From Sulfurimicrobium sp964552675 (lineage in GTDB: Bacteria > Pseudomonadota > Gammaproteobacteria > Burkholderiales > Sulfuricellaceae), in the NCBI GenBank assembly GCA_964552675.1, contig CAZKHJ010000009.1:1-64000 (forward strand): a stretch of DNA of 64,000 bases, read 5' to 3'. The notes beneath the pieces are model-generated. The model was not told where the DNA came from, made no database searches, and saw only the letters and a program-made list of their open reading frames with translations. A program made the position numbers and the translations under genes. Of the stretch, positions 1-7,621 are shown piece by piece (position 1 is the stretch's first letter; every line of letters begins with the position of its first letter).

Positions 1-60
1 GCCCAACGTTTGAATTAACCGGCGCCGCTTTGCGGCGTCCGGTTGAATGAATTGTTAGCT
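1..60 (-). other. attC: attC recombination site of an integron cassette
   Basis: Read on the minus strand, the site opens with the inverse core AGCTAAC (60-54) and closes with the core GTTGGGC (7-1). Between them are two 12-base arms, AACCGG-CGCCGC and GCGGCG-CCGGTT, that pair around an AAA loop and leave one unpaired A at base 38. This is the folded single-strand structure that integron integrases recognise: paired core boxes, an extrahelical base and a total length of 60 bases, close to the classical 59-base element. The inverse core AGCTAAC is the exact complement of GTTAGCT at the other end of the same cassette (865-859), as expected if the cassette was once a circle closed at this site. 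Cleavage is expected between bases 7 and 6. Confidence 0.93.
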
Positions 61-864
61 GCCAGTGTGCTTACGAGAAAGACACTTCACTTGCCTGCTT
101 TTCGTAAAGATGCTTTTGACGAAGTGCTGCAACCTGAATAACTGCTGGAATGGTGACTCGGTATGCTGCACCAGCAATATCGATTGCAGTCCATAGACCA
201 GTGATGACCCAGCCGATTGGGCCGGTGAGGATCGCCATTGTCCGTGTGAGTGCTGCATTACCCGCAAGAGAAAGCCCTCGACCGATGAGCGCTTTCAGGA
301 CAGCATTAACCACAATGAGTGTGAGCTGATAAGACTTGAAACCTCCCGCGCGAAAAACTGCTTGAAAAACGCCAACCATTGTTTCGGCAGTAATGCCACT
401 GGTGTTTTTTACGCCAGTGGCTTCTGCAAGCTCTTTGAGCTCCTCTGGACTCATTTTCTCGAGAGCGTCTGTAAGGATTTTCATCAGAAGATTGCCTTCG
501 ATTTTTTCGACACTGGAGTCCTTGTTGTAGTTGACCTTCATTTTGTCACATACATCCATGAGAACTTCTTTGTACTCAATTCCTTTACCGCCGCGCAGTA
601 TTGTGGCGAAAGTGTTTGCACCAAAGCATTGAATTTCGGCGGCAATCAGCTCCCAGTATTTCTCATGATCCGGATGATGCTGTTTGTAGAGTTCGTTCAT
701 CGTCAGTTCTTCTGTGAGTCTGACAGAACCATCTCGATCATGCGTCAGGCAATAAACGAGGTCACCGAGTTCTTCTGATTTCATTTGACCAAGAAATTCG
801 AGGTCACCGTCATAGCGATATGCCATTCATCTTCTCCTGTGGTTGTGTCTGGGAAAGCAGCTAA
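7..864 (-). mobile_element. Integron gene cassette, first position next to attI
   Basis: This is an 858-bp unit bounded by G/TTAGCT at the attI junction (cut between 865 and 864) and G/TTGGGC at the attC end (cut between 7 and 6). It carries one gene on the minus strand, pointing away from intI, which is the normal orientation for expression from a Pc promoter. Its base composition differs from its neighbours: one sampled line inside it (421-480) is 28/60 G+C, against 41/60 for a sampled line in gltA (2941-3000). Sequence left of base 7 would be the next cassette or flanking DNA and is outside the window. The match between the two cassette ends makes this a complete cassette and not a degraded one. 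Confidence 0.9.
71..826 (-). CDS. YaaW-family (UPF0174) predicted membrane protein, cassette-borne
   Basis: The protein has 251 residues. I recognise the YaaW pattern of enterobacteria: an N-terminal segment with LTHDRDGSVRLTEEL, then HPDHEKYWELIAAEIQ and FGANTFATILRG, and a C-terminal AYRVTIPAVIQVAALR. The N-terminal half is soluble and acidic. Residues about 165-230 are Gly/Ala-rich and hydrophobic (LTLIVVNAVLKAL, then ILTGPIGWVITGLW), suggesting two or three membrane-active helices. The biochemical role of this family is not established to my knowledge. The ATG at 826 follows a good ribosome site (AGGAGA) within the cassette, and the stop lies just before attC, so the gene fills the cassette as usual. 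Codon use is more A+T-rich than in the flanking chromosome, consistent with transfer. Confidence 0.85.
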   Translation of the reverse strand: MAYRYDGDLEFLGQMKSEELGDLVYCLTHDRDGSVRLTEELTMNELYKQHHPDHEKYWELIAAEIQCFGANTFATILRGGKGIEYKEVLMDVCDKMKVNYNKDSSVEKIEGNLLMKILTDALEKMSPEELKELAEATGVKNTSGITAETMVGVFQAVFRAGGFKSYQLTLIVVNAVLKALIGRGLSLAGNAALTRTMAILTGPIGWVITGLWTAIDIAGAAYRVTIPAVIQVAALRQKHLYEKQASEVSFS

Positions 865-910
865 CTTAAAGTAGACCCCAATAAAAAACTTAATTTTTTA
901 TCAGGGCAGG

Positions 911-952
911 TTGATAAGATTTTTTGCATGGGTAAATCTTGCCTTCTATCAA
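911..952. repeat. Nested inverted repeat in the attI region
   Basis: An outer pair TTGATA (911-916)/TATCAA (947-952) encloses an inner pair AGATTT (917-922)/AAATCT (934-939). The inner pair extends by one base to AAGATTT/AAATCTT. The structure sits 46-87 bases from the cassette junction. It could be an integrase or regulator binding site, or a structural element of attI. Confidence 0.6.
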
Positions 953-973
953 CAAGTCACGTATTTTTAGTAC

Positions 974-1002
974 ACCGTAATTGAAAATAATGCCAGTGTC
1001 AA
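974..1002 (-). promoter_or_regulatory. Candidate cassette promoter (Pc-like)
   Basis: On the minus strand a perfect -35 hexamer TTGACA (1002-997) is followed after 17 bases by TACGGT (979-974), a weak -10 box matching 3 of 6 consensus positions. Transcription would run into the yaaW cassette. The position between attI and intI suits a Pc promoter, although in some integrons Pc lies inside intI. The call rests on the -35 box and the spacing only. Confidence 0.4.
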
Positions 1003-1009
1003 ATACACC
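981..1009 (+). promoter_or_regulatory. Candidate intI promoter, possibly leaderless
   Basis: TTGAAA (981-986) and TACACC (1004-1009) are spaced by 17 bases and overlap the divergent Pc candidate. The start point would fall at or beside the intI ATG at 1015. No purine-rich ribosome site lies before that ATG, so leaderless translation is possible. The -10 match is poor. Confidence 0.25.
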
Positions 1010-1014
1010 TCATT

Positions 1015-1998
1015 ATGCCGCCCCAGCCAGATAGCCCGCATCTACCCAGACTGCTTGAACAGGTGGTGGACCGTTTACGGGTGAAGCACTATAGCCTGCG
1101 TACCGAGAAAAGCTACGTGGCGTGGATTAAGCGTTTCATCTTGTTTCACGGCAAGCGACACCCGATGGAAATGGGTGCGCCCGAAGTGGAGGCGTTTCTA
1201 TCACATCTGGCGGTGGATCGTTCCGTTTCAGCCTCCACCCAGAACCAGGCAAAAAGCGCGCTGTTATTTCTTTACAAAGAGGTCTTGCGGGTCGAATTGC
1301 CGTGGCTGGATAAGGTGACGCAGGCCAAGGCGCCCAAACGTTTGCCGGTGGTGATGACACGCGAAGAGGTGCAGTCGGTGCTGGCGCGCATGGAAGGGAC
1401 GGTTTGGCTGATCGCCAGTCTGCTCTATGGCAGCGGGCTGCGCATCATGGAGTGTTTACGGCTGCGCGTGAAGGATGTGGATTTTGCGCGGCGCGAAATT
1501 CTGGTGCGCGAAGGCAAGGGCTTCAAGGATCGCGTGACCATGCTGCCTGCTTCGCTGGTACAGCCGCTCAGGCAGCATCTGGCAAAGGTCAAGGTGTTGC
1601 ACGATGAAGACCTGGCCAATGGTTATGGCGAAGTGTTCATGCCGATGGCGCTGGAGAAGAAATACCCGGACACGGGAAGATCCTGGGCGTGGCAGTATGT
1701 ATTCCCCTCGCGCAATCTTTCCGCCGACCGGCGCTCTGGCGTGGTGCGCCGCCACCATGCCGACGAGAAGGCGATTCAGCGCGCGATGAAAAAAGCGGTA
1801 ATGCTTGCAGGCATTACCAAACTCGCCACGCCGCATACTTTCCGCCATTCTTTTGCCACCCACCTGCTGGAAGGCGGTTACGATATCCATACCGTACAGG
1901 AGCTGCTTGGCCATTCCGATGTGAGCACGACGATGATTTACACTCATGTGCTGAACAAGGGCGGCAAGGGCGTGCAAAGCCCGCTGGATTGCCTGTGA
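1015..1998 (+). CDS. intI: Integron integrase (site-specific tyrosine recombinase)
   Basis: The protein has 327 residues. An N-terminal SAM-like DNA-binding domain (HYSLRTEKSYVAWIKRFILF) is followed by a catalytic domain with the tyrosine-recombinase residues R143, H274, R277, H300 and nucleophile Y309 (in MIYTH). What separates it from XerC/D is the integron-specific insertion at about residues 205-240 (ALEKKYPDTGRSWAWQYVFP, then SGVVRRHH), needed for binding folded attC. It catalyses attI x attC cassette insertion and attC x attC excision. It is divergent from its cassette, as in all classical integrons. The catalytic set is complete and the frame is open, so the enzyme is probably active. 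Its TGA stop overlaps the GTG start of sdhE. Confidence 0.96.
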   Translation: MPPQPDSPHLPRLLEQVVDRLRVKHYSLRTEKSYVAWIKRFILFHGKRHPMEMGAPEVEAFLSHLAVDRSVSASTQNQAKSALLFLYKEVLRVELPWLDKVTQAKAPKRLPVVMTREEVQSVLARMEGTVWLIASLLYGSGLRIMECLRLRVKDVDFARREILVREGKGFKDRVTMLPASLVQPLRQHLAKVKVLHDEDLANGYGEVFMPMALEKKYPDTGRSWAWQYVFPSRNLSADRRSGVVRRHHADEKAIQRAMKKAVMLAGITKLATPHTFRHSFATHLLEGGYDIHTVQELLGHSDVSTTMIYTHVLNKGGKGVQSPLDCL

Positions 1999-2240
1999 GC
2001 GGTGTCGATGGTCCTCGCCTCAACCGCCTGCGCTGGCGCTGCCGGCGCGGGATGCTGGAACTTGATCTGGTGCTGGAGCGCTTTCTGGGCGAGAATTACG
2101 CTCAATTGACGGCGCAGCAGCAGCAGGAGTTCGAAAACCTGCTGGAACTGGAAGACCACGAGTTGTGGCAGCGGGTCCGGAGCGAGGCGGCCACAGCATC
2201 TGTGGTGGAGCGGATGCTGCGCGGTTGTCACGATACTTGA
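1995..2240 (+). CDS. sdhE: Succinate dehydrogenase assembly factor SdhE
   Basis: This is an 81-residue protein of the SdhE/YgfY (DUF339) family, which promotes covalent FAD attachment to SdhA. The diagnostic RRGMLELD motif lies near residue 20 and is followed by the helical pattern LVLERFL and a C-terminal ENLLELEDHELW. The GTG at 1995 gives the usual length and overlaps the intI stop (GTGA), so translation may be coupled to intI. No strong ribosome site precedes it. In relatives sdhE normally follows sdhCDAB. Here those genes are absent upstream and the integron occupies their place. gltA follows after 20 bases. Confidence 0.9.
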   Translation: MSGVDGPRLNRLRWRCRRGMLELDLVLERFLGENYAQLTAQQQQEFENLLELEDHELWQRVRSEAATASVVERMLRGCHDT

Positions 2241-2260
2241 GAGAGAATTTGGAGAAACAC

Positions 2261-3556
2261 ATGGCAGAGCAGCGCAAGGCTTATCTCGATCTGGGCGATG
2301 GCAAGGGGCCGATAGAATTGCCGGTCTATTCCGGCACCATTGGGCCGGACGTGCTGGATATCCGCAGCCTGGCCAAGCATGGGGTGTTCACCTACGACCC
2401 GGGCTTCATGTCCACGGCGAGCTGCAATTCCGGCATCACCTATATTGATGGCGAGGCGGGGGTGCTGCTGTACCGCGGCTACCCGATCGAGCAACTGGCC
2501 GAACACGCCGATTTCATCGAGGTCTGCCACCTGCTGTATTACGGCGAGTTGCCGGATACGGGGCAGAAGGCCGGGTTTGACAGCATCATCCGCACCCATA
2601 CCATGGTGCACGACCAGATCAACTATTTCTTCCGCGGCTTCCGCCGCGATGCGCACCCCATGGCGGTGATGGTGGGCGTAGTGGGCGCGCTGTCGGCGTT
2701 CTATCAGGATTCGGCCAATGTGGCCGACCAGCGCCACCGCGAGATTTCCGCCCACCGCCTGATCGCCAAGGTGCCGACCATCGCCGCCATGAGCTACAAG
2801 TACAACATGGGCCAGCCGTTCGCCTATCCGAAAAACAGCCTGTCCTATGCGGCCAATTTCCTGCACATGATGTTTTCCACGCCGTGCGAGGAATACGTGC
2901 CCAACCCGGTGCTGGTGAAGGCGCTGGACCGCATCCTGATCCTGCATGCCGACCACGAGCAGAACGCTTCCACTTCCACCGTGCGCCTGGCCGGGTCGAG
3001 TGGCGCCAATCCCTTCGCCTGCGTGGCGTCGGGCATTGCCTCGCTGTGGGGGCCGGCGCACGGCGGCGCCAACGAGGCGGTGCTGAAGATGCTGGAGGAA
3101 ATCGGGGACGTGTCCAACATTCCCCAGTTCATCGCGCGCGCCAAGGACAAGAGCAATCCCTTCCGTCTCATGGGCTTCGGCCACCGCGTCTACAAGAATT
3201 TCGACCCGCGTGCCCGGCTGATGCGCCAGACCTGCCACGAGGTGCTCAACGAACTGGGCATCTATGACGACCGCCTGTTCAAGATCGCGCTGGAACTGGA
3301 ACGCATTGCGCTGGAAGACGAATATTTCATCGCGAAGAAACTCTACCCCAATGTGGATTTCTATTCCGGCATCATCCTGCGCGCCATGAATATCCCCACC
3401 AACATGTTCACCGCGATTTTCGCCATCGCGCGCACCATCGGCTGGATCTCGCAATGGAACGAAATGATCACCGACCCGGAACAGAAAATCGGCCGCCCGC
3501 GCCAGCTCTACCGGGGCGCGGCGCAGCGCGACCTGGTGCCGATCGGGAAGCGCTAG
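2261..3556 (+). CDS. gltA: Citrate synthase (type II)
   Basis: The 431-residue enzyme condenses acetyl-CoA and oxaloacetate to citrate. Catalytic motifs are visible: ILHADHEQNAS, GPAHGGANEA, GFGHRVYKNFDPRA and NVDFYSG, which contain the active-site His, His and Asp. The N-terminal beta-strand domain (LDLGDGKGPIELPVYSG) is typical of the hexameric, NADH-sensitive Gram-negative form. The ATG at 2261 has GGAG six bases upstream. An in-frame upstream extension overlaps sdhE and has no family counterpart, so I reject it. The gene is second in the sdhE-gltA-sucA-sucB-zapE operon. Confidence 0.97.
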   Translation: MAEQRKAYLDLGDGKGPIELPVYSGTIGPDVLDIRSLAKHGVFTYDPGFMSTASCNSGITYIDGEAGVLLYRGYPIEQLAEHADFIEVCHLLYYGELPDTGQKAGFDSIIRTHTMVHDQINYFFRGFRRDAHPMAVMVGVVGALSAFYQDSANVADQRHREISAHRLIAKVPTIAAMSYKYNMGQPFAYPKNSLSYAANFLHMMFSTPCEEYVPNPVLVKALDRILILHADHEQNASTSTVRLAGSSGANPFACVASGIASLWGPAHGGANEAVLKMLEEIGDVSNIPQFIARAKDKSNPFRLMGFGHRVYKNFDPRARLMRQTCHEVLNELGIYDDRLFKIALELERIALEDEYFIAKKLYPNVDFYSGIILRAMNIPTNMFTAIFAIARTIGWISQWNEMITDPEQKIGRPRQLYRGAAQRDLVPIGKR

Positions 3557-3608
3557 ATTTGCTTTTTTCCATGTAAGCCCATGGCTAATTGCCAGTAAGG
3601 AGCAGTCG

Positions 3609-6461
3609 ATGAAGGATATGCAGGCCAGTTCCTACCTATACGGCGGCAATGCCGAGTTCATCGAGGGTCTGTACGAGTCCTGGCTGGCGAATCCGGAGAG
3701 CGTCAGCGAGGAGTGGCGGCGCTATTTCGAGCGCCTGCAGCAGAGCGCCAGCGCGGCGCCGCGCGACATTCCCCATGCGCCGATTCGCGAGTCCTTTGTC
3801 CAGCGTGCCAGGCAAACCGGCACAGTCAATCCGGCCGCGGTATGCTCGCCCTATCTGCTGCAGGAACGCAAGCAGGTCAAGGTGTTGCAGCTGATCAACG
3901 CCTATCGCTTCCTTGGCGTGCGCCATGCCAATGTTGATCCGCTCAAGCGTTTCGAGCGCCCCCACGTCCCCGAACTGGAGCTGGAGCACTATGGCCTGTC
4001 CGATGCCGACCTGACCACGGAATTCGACACCGGCTCGCTGGTCGGGCTGGACAAGGCGCCACTGGCCGAGATTCTGGCCATGCTGCGGGAAACCTACTGC
4101 GGCACCTTCGGCGCGGAATACATGTATATCAGCGATACCAGCCAGAAGCGCTGGCTGCAGGCGCAGATCGAGGGTTGCCGCGCGCGCCCGAGTTTTGCTG
4201 CGGCGCAGAAAAAACACATCCTGGGCCGCGTCACGGCGGCGGAAACACTGGAAAAATACCTGCACACCCGCTTTGTCGGCCAGAAACGCTTTTCCCTGGA
4301 AGGCGGCGAGAGCCTGATTCCCCTGCTCGATCATCTGGTCGAGCTGTCCGGCGCCAGCGGCGTGCAGGAAGTGGTATTGGGCATGGCGCATCGCGGGCGG
4401 CTCAACGTGCTGGTCAACATCATCGGCAAGATGCCGCGCGACCTGTTCAAGGAGTTTGAGGGCATCCATGCCCACGACGACCATATCACCACCGGCGACG
4501 TGAAATACCACCAGGGCTTTTCCTCCGATGTTTCCACCTCGGGCGGGCCGGTGCATGTCACCCTGGCGTTCAACCCCTCGCATCTGGAGATCATCAACCC
4601 GGTGGTGGAAGGCTCGGTGCGCGCACGTCAGCATCGCCGCAACGACCGCCTCGGGGAACAGGTGATCCCAGTGCTGATCCACGGTGATTCCGCCTTCGCC
4701 GGCCAGGGGGTGGTGATGGAAACCCTCAACATGTCGCAGACGCGCGGCTTCAGGACCGGCGGCACGGTGCATATCGTGGTCAACAACCAGATCGGCTTCA
4801 CCACCTCGGACGCGCGCGACACCCGTTCCAGCCTGTATTGCACCGACGTGGCGAAAATGGTCGAGGCGCCGGTGTTCCATGTCAACGGCGACGATCCGGA
4901 AGCGGTGCTGCTGGCGGCGCAGATCGCCTTCGACTACCGCATGATGTACAAGAAGGACGTGGTGATCGACATGGTGTGCCTGCGCCGCCTGGGCCACAAC
5001 GAGCAGGACGAGCCGGCAGTGACGCAACCCCTGATGTACAAGAAAATCGCCCAGCATCCCGGCACGCGGCGGATCTACGCCGAGCGCCTGGTGGCCGAGG
5101 GCGTGGTCACGGCGGACGAAGCGCAGCAGATGATCACTAACCACACCGCCACCCTGGATGCGGGTGAGCAGCTGCGCTGCAAGCCGGTGCTGAGCAACTT
5201 CAAGCGCGCTTTCGCCACCGACTGGAAGAAATTTGCCAACGCCAACTGGAACCAGCCGGCCCACACCGCCGTGCCGCTTGCCGATCTGCAGCGCCTAGCG
5301 GAAAAGCTGACCACGGTGCCGGACAATTTCAAGCTCCATCCCCGGGTGGAAAAAATCCTGGCCGACCGGCGGCTGATGGGCGCGGGCCAGTTGCCGCTCG
5401 ACTGGGGCATGGCGGAAAACCTGGCCTATGCCGCCCTGCTGGAGAACGGCTACGGCGTGCGTATTTCCGGGCAGGATAGCGGGCGCGGCACGTTCTTCCA
5501 CCGCCATGCCGTGCTGCACGACCAGAACCGCGACAAGTGGCACGCGGGCGAATATGTGCCGCTGCAGCATATCGCCGAAAACCAGCCGCATTTTCTGGTG
5601 ATCGACTCGGTGCTGTCGGAAGCGGCGGTGCTGGGCTTCGAATACGGCTATTCCACCGCCGAGCCGGACCAGCTGGTGATCTGGGAAGGCCAGTTCGGCG
5701 ATTTCGCCAACGGCGCCCAGGTGGTGATCGACCAGTTTATCTGTGCCGGCGAAACCAAGTGGGGGCGCCTGTGCGGGATGGCGCTGATGCTGCCGCACGG
5801 CTACGAGGGGCAGGGGCCGGAGCATTCCTCGGCGCGCCTGGAGCGCTACCTGCAGCTGTGCGCCGAGTACAACATGCAGGTGTGCGTGCCCTCCACCCCG
5901 GCGCAGATGTTCCACATGCTGCGGCGCCAGATGCTGCGCCCCTACCGCAAGCCGCTCATCATCATGAGCCCGAAGAGCATGCTGCGCCACAAGGAGTCGG
6001 TTTCCAGCCTGGACGACCTGGCCAACGGCGCTTTCCAGCCCCTGATCGTGGAGCAGGACAAGCTCGATCCCAGAAAGGTGAAGCGGGTGATCGCCTGTAG
6101 CGGCAAGGTCTACTACGACCTGGTCGCGGCGCGGCGCGAGCGCAAGATCAAGGATATCGCCATCCTGCGCGTGGAACAGCTTTATCCCTTCCCGCACGAG
6201 GAATTTTCCGCCCAGATGAAGCTGTACGCGAAGGCGAAGGAGATCATGTGGGTGCAGGAAGAGCCGAAAAACCAGGGCGCGTGGTACGCCATCGAACACT
6301 ACCTGCGCCAGCACATCAAGCCGGGTCACACCTTGACCTGGTCCAGCCGGAAATCGTCGGCGGCGCCGGCCGTGGGCTACATGGCGGAGCATCTGGAGCA
6401 GCAGAAGGCGCTGGTGGATGCGGCGTTAACCTTGTCCAGCAATAACGGAGAGCAGGCATGA
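3609..6461 (+). CDS. sucA: 2-oxoglutarate dehydrogenase E1 component
   Basis: This 950-residue thiamine-diphosphate enzyme decarboxylates 2-oxoglutarate and passes the succinyl group to the E2 lipoyl arm. The N-terminal tail (SYLYGGNAEFIEGLYESW) is the segment that binds E2. HRGRLNVLVN is near residue 260, and the ThDP/Mg motif runs from GDSAFAGQGVV (about 358) to NNQIGFTT. A transketolase-like pyrimidine domain follows (GQDSGRGTFFHRHA, GYEGQGPEHSSAR). The ATG at 3609 has AAGGAG upstream, and the 3' end overlaps sucB by four bases (ATGA). Length and motifs are standard. Confidence 0.97.
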   Translation: MKDMQASSYLYGGNAEFIEGLYESWLANPESVSEEWRRYFERLQQSASAAPRDIPHAPIRESFVQRARQTGTVNPAAVCSPYLLQERKQVKVLQLINAYRFLGVRHANVDPLKRFERPHVPELELEHYGLSDADLTTEFDTGSLVGLDKAPLAEILAMLRETYCGTFGAEYMYISDTSQKRWLQAQIEGCRARPSFAAAQKKHILGRVTAAETLEKYLHTRFVGQKRFSLEGGESLIPLLDHLVELSGASGVQEVVLGMAHRGRLNVLVNIIGKMPRDLFKEFEGIHAHDDHITTGDVKYHQGFSSDVSTSGGPVHVTLAFNPSHLEIINPVVEGSVRARQHRRNDRLGEQVIPVLIHGDSAFAGQGVVMETLNMSQTRGFRTGGTVHIVVNNQIGFTTSDARDTRSSLYCTDVAKMVEAPVFHVNGDDPEAVLLAAQIAFDYRMMYKKDVVIDMVCLRRLGHNEQDEPAVTQPLMYKKIAQHPGTRRIYAERLVAEGVVTADEAQQMITNHTATLDAGEQLRCKPVLSNFKRAFATDWKKFANANWNQPAHTAVPLADLQRLAEKLTTVPDNFKLHPRVEKILADRRLMGAGQLPLDWGMAENLAYAALLENGYGVRISGQDSGRGTFFHRHAVLHDQNRDKWHAGEYVPLQHIAENQPHFLVIDSVLSEAAVLGFEYGYSTAEPDQLVIWEGQFGDFANGAQVVIDQFICAGETKWGRLCGMALMLPHGYEGQGPEHSSARLERYLQLCAEYNMQVCVPSTPAQMFHMLRRQMLRPYRKPLIIMSPKSMLRHKESVSSLDDLANGAFQPLIVEQDKLDPRKVKRVIACSGKVYYDLVAARRERKIKDIAILRVEQLYPFPHEEFSAQMKLYAKAKEIMWVQEEPKNQGAWYAIEHYLRQHIKPGHTLTWSSRKSSAAPAVGYMAEHLEQQKALVDAALTLSSNNGEQA

Positions 6462-7621
6462 TCATCGAAATCAAAGTCCCGGCCCTGTCGGAATCGGTCA
6501 CCGAGGGCACGCTGCTGACCTGGCACAGGCAGGAAGGCGAGGCTGTTGCCCAGGGCGAGAACCTGATCGACCTGGAAACCGACAAGGTGGTGCTGGAGCT
6601 GCCCGCGCCGCAGGCCGGGGTGCTGAGCAAGATCGTGAAACAGAATGGCGAGGTGGTGCGGCCCGGCGAAGTGCTGGCCCTGCTGGATACGGAGGCTAGG
6701 GCAGCATCCCCTGCCGTAAAAGCAGCTGCAGCCGAGCCTGCCTTGAGCCCTTCACTGCGCAAGCTGGTGGCCGAACATGACCTGAACCCGGCGCAAATCA
6801 CAGGCAGCGGCCGGGGCGGACGCATCACCAAAGAGGATGTGCTGGCGCAACTGGAGAAGCCGGCAGCGGCGGCCTTCGCCAGCGCCCCGGTGCAGCTTCA
6901 GGTGCCGGCGCTGGGCGGCGAGCGCCCCGAACAGCGCGTGCCGATGACCCGCCTGCGCGCGCGAGTGGCTGAACGGCTGGTGCAGGCGCAGCAGACCGCC
7001 GCCATCCTCACCACCTTCAATGAAATCAACATGCAGCCGGTGATGGAACTGCGCAACCGCTACAAGGAGAAATTCGAGAAGGAGCATGGCATCAAGCTGG
7101 GCTTCATGTCCTTCTTCGTCAAGGCCACCGTCGCGGCGCTGAAGAAATTCCCGGTGGTGAATGCCTCGATCGACGGCAGCGACATCGTGTACCACGGCTA
7201 TTTCGACGTCGGCATCGCGGTGGGTTCGCCGCGCGGGCTGGTGGTGCCGGTGCTGCGCGATGCGGACCAGCTGTCCTTCGCCGAGATCGAGAAGCAGATT
7301 GCCGAATTCGGCAACCGCGCGCGCGATGGCAAGCTGACCATCGACGAGCTCAGCGGTGGCACGTTCTCGATTTCCAATGGCGGCGTGTTCGGCTCGATGA
7401 TGTCCACCCCCATCCTCAATCCGCCGCAGAGCGCCATCCTCGGCATGCACAAGACCTATGACCGGCCCATTGCGGAAAACGGCCAGGTGGTGATCCGTCC
7501 CATGATGTACCTGGCCCTGTCCTACGACCACCGCATCATTGATGGCCGCGAGGCGGTGCTGTTCCTGGTGGCGATCAGGGAGGCGCTGGAGGACCCGGCG
7601 CGGCTACTGCTGGGGGTTTGA
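6458..7621 (+). CDS. sucB: 2-oxoglutarate dehydrogenase E2 (dihydrolipoyl succinyltransferase)
   Basis: The 387-residue protein has three parts. A lipoyl domain carries K43 in LETDKVVLELPAP as the lipoylation site. A peripheral-subunit-binding domain spans about residues 90-130 (SPSLRKLVAEHDLNPAQI, then GRGGRITKEDV). The catalytic acyltransferase domain ends in SYDHRIIDGREAV, with the active His and Asp. It takes succinyl from SucA and gives succinyl-CoA. The binding domain normally docks E3, yet no lpd gene follows, so E3 must be encoded elsewhere. The start overlaps the sucA stop, and the stop overlaps the TTG of zapE. Confidence 0.96.
   Translation: MIIEIKVPALSESVTEGTLLTWHRQEGEAVAQGENLIDLETDKVVLELPAPQAGVLSKIVKQNGEVVRPGEVLALLDTEARAASPAVKAAAAEPALSPSLRKLVAEHDLNPAQITGSGRGGRITKEDVLAQLEKPAAAAFASAPVQLQVPALGGERPEQRVPMTRLRARVAERLVQAQQTAAILTTFNEINMQPVMELRNRYKEKFEKEHGIKLGFMSFFVKATVAALKKFPVVNASIDGSDIVYHGYFDVGIAVGSPRGLVVPVLRDADQLSFAEIEKQIAEFGNRARDGKLTIDELSGGTFSISNGGVFGSMMSTPILNPPQSAILGMHKTYDRPIAENGQVVIRPMMYLALSYDHRIIDGREAVLFLVAIREALEDPARLLLGV

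Larger units (their letters stand above)
859..1014 (-). other. attI: attI region and intI-cassette spacer
   Basis: This stretch lies between the first cassette and intI. On the minus strand the junction reads CTTTAAG/TTAGCT, a core-site match like the AAAG/TTA junction of known attI sites. The region is AT-rich and contains a nested inverted repeat (911-952) and candidate divergent promoters (974-1009). I do not see a convincing LexA box (CTGT-N8-ACAG) here, so SOS control of intI is not supported by the sequence. The outer limit of attI away from the core cannot be fixed from sequence alone. Confidence 0.7.

Noticed and set aside
866..1014. LexA/SOS box before intI
   Set aside because: No CTGT-N8-ACAG match was found in the spacer.
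1015..1998. XerC/XerD or phage integrase
   Set aside because: The integron-specific insertion and the neighbouring attC and cassette identify an IntI.
2228..3454. Long open frame (408 codons) on the minus strand over gltA
   Set aside because: It mirrors the codon structure of a convincing citrate synthase and its translation is His/Gln/Arg-rich without family motifs.
3636..6392. Two long minus-strand frames over sucA
   Set aside because: sucA is complete with clear catalytic motifs; the antisense translations are low-complexity shadows of high-G+C codons.
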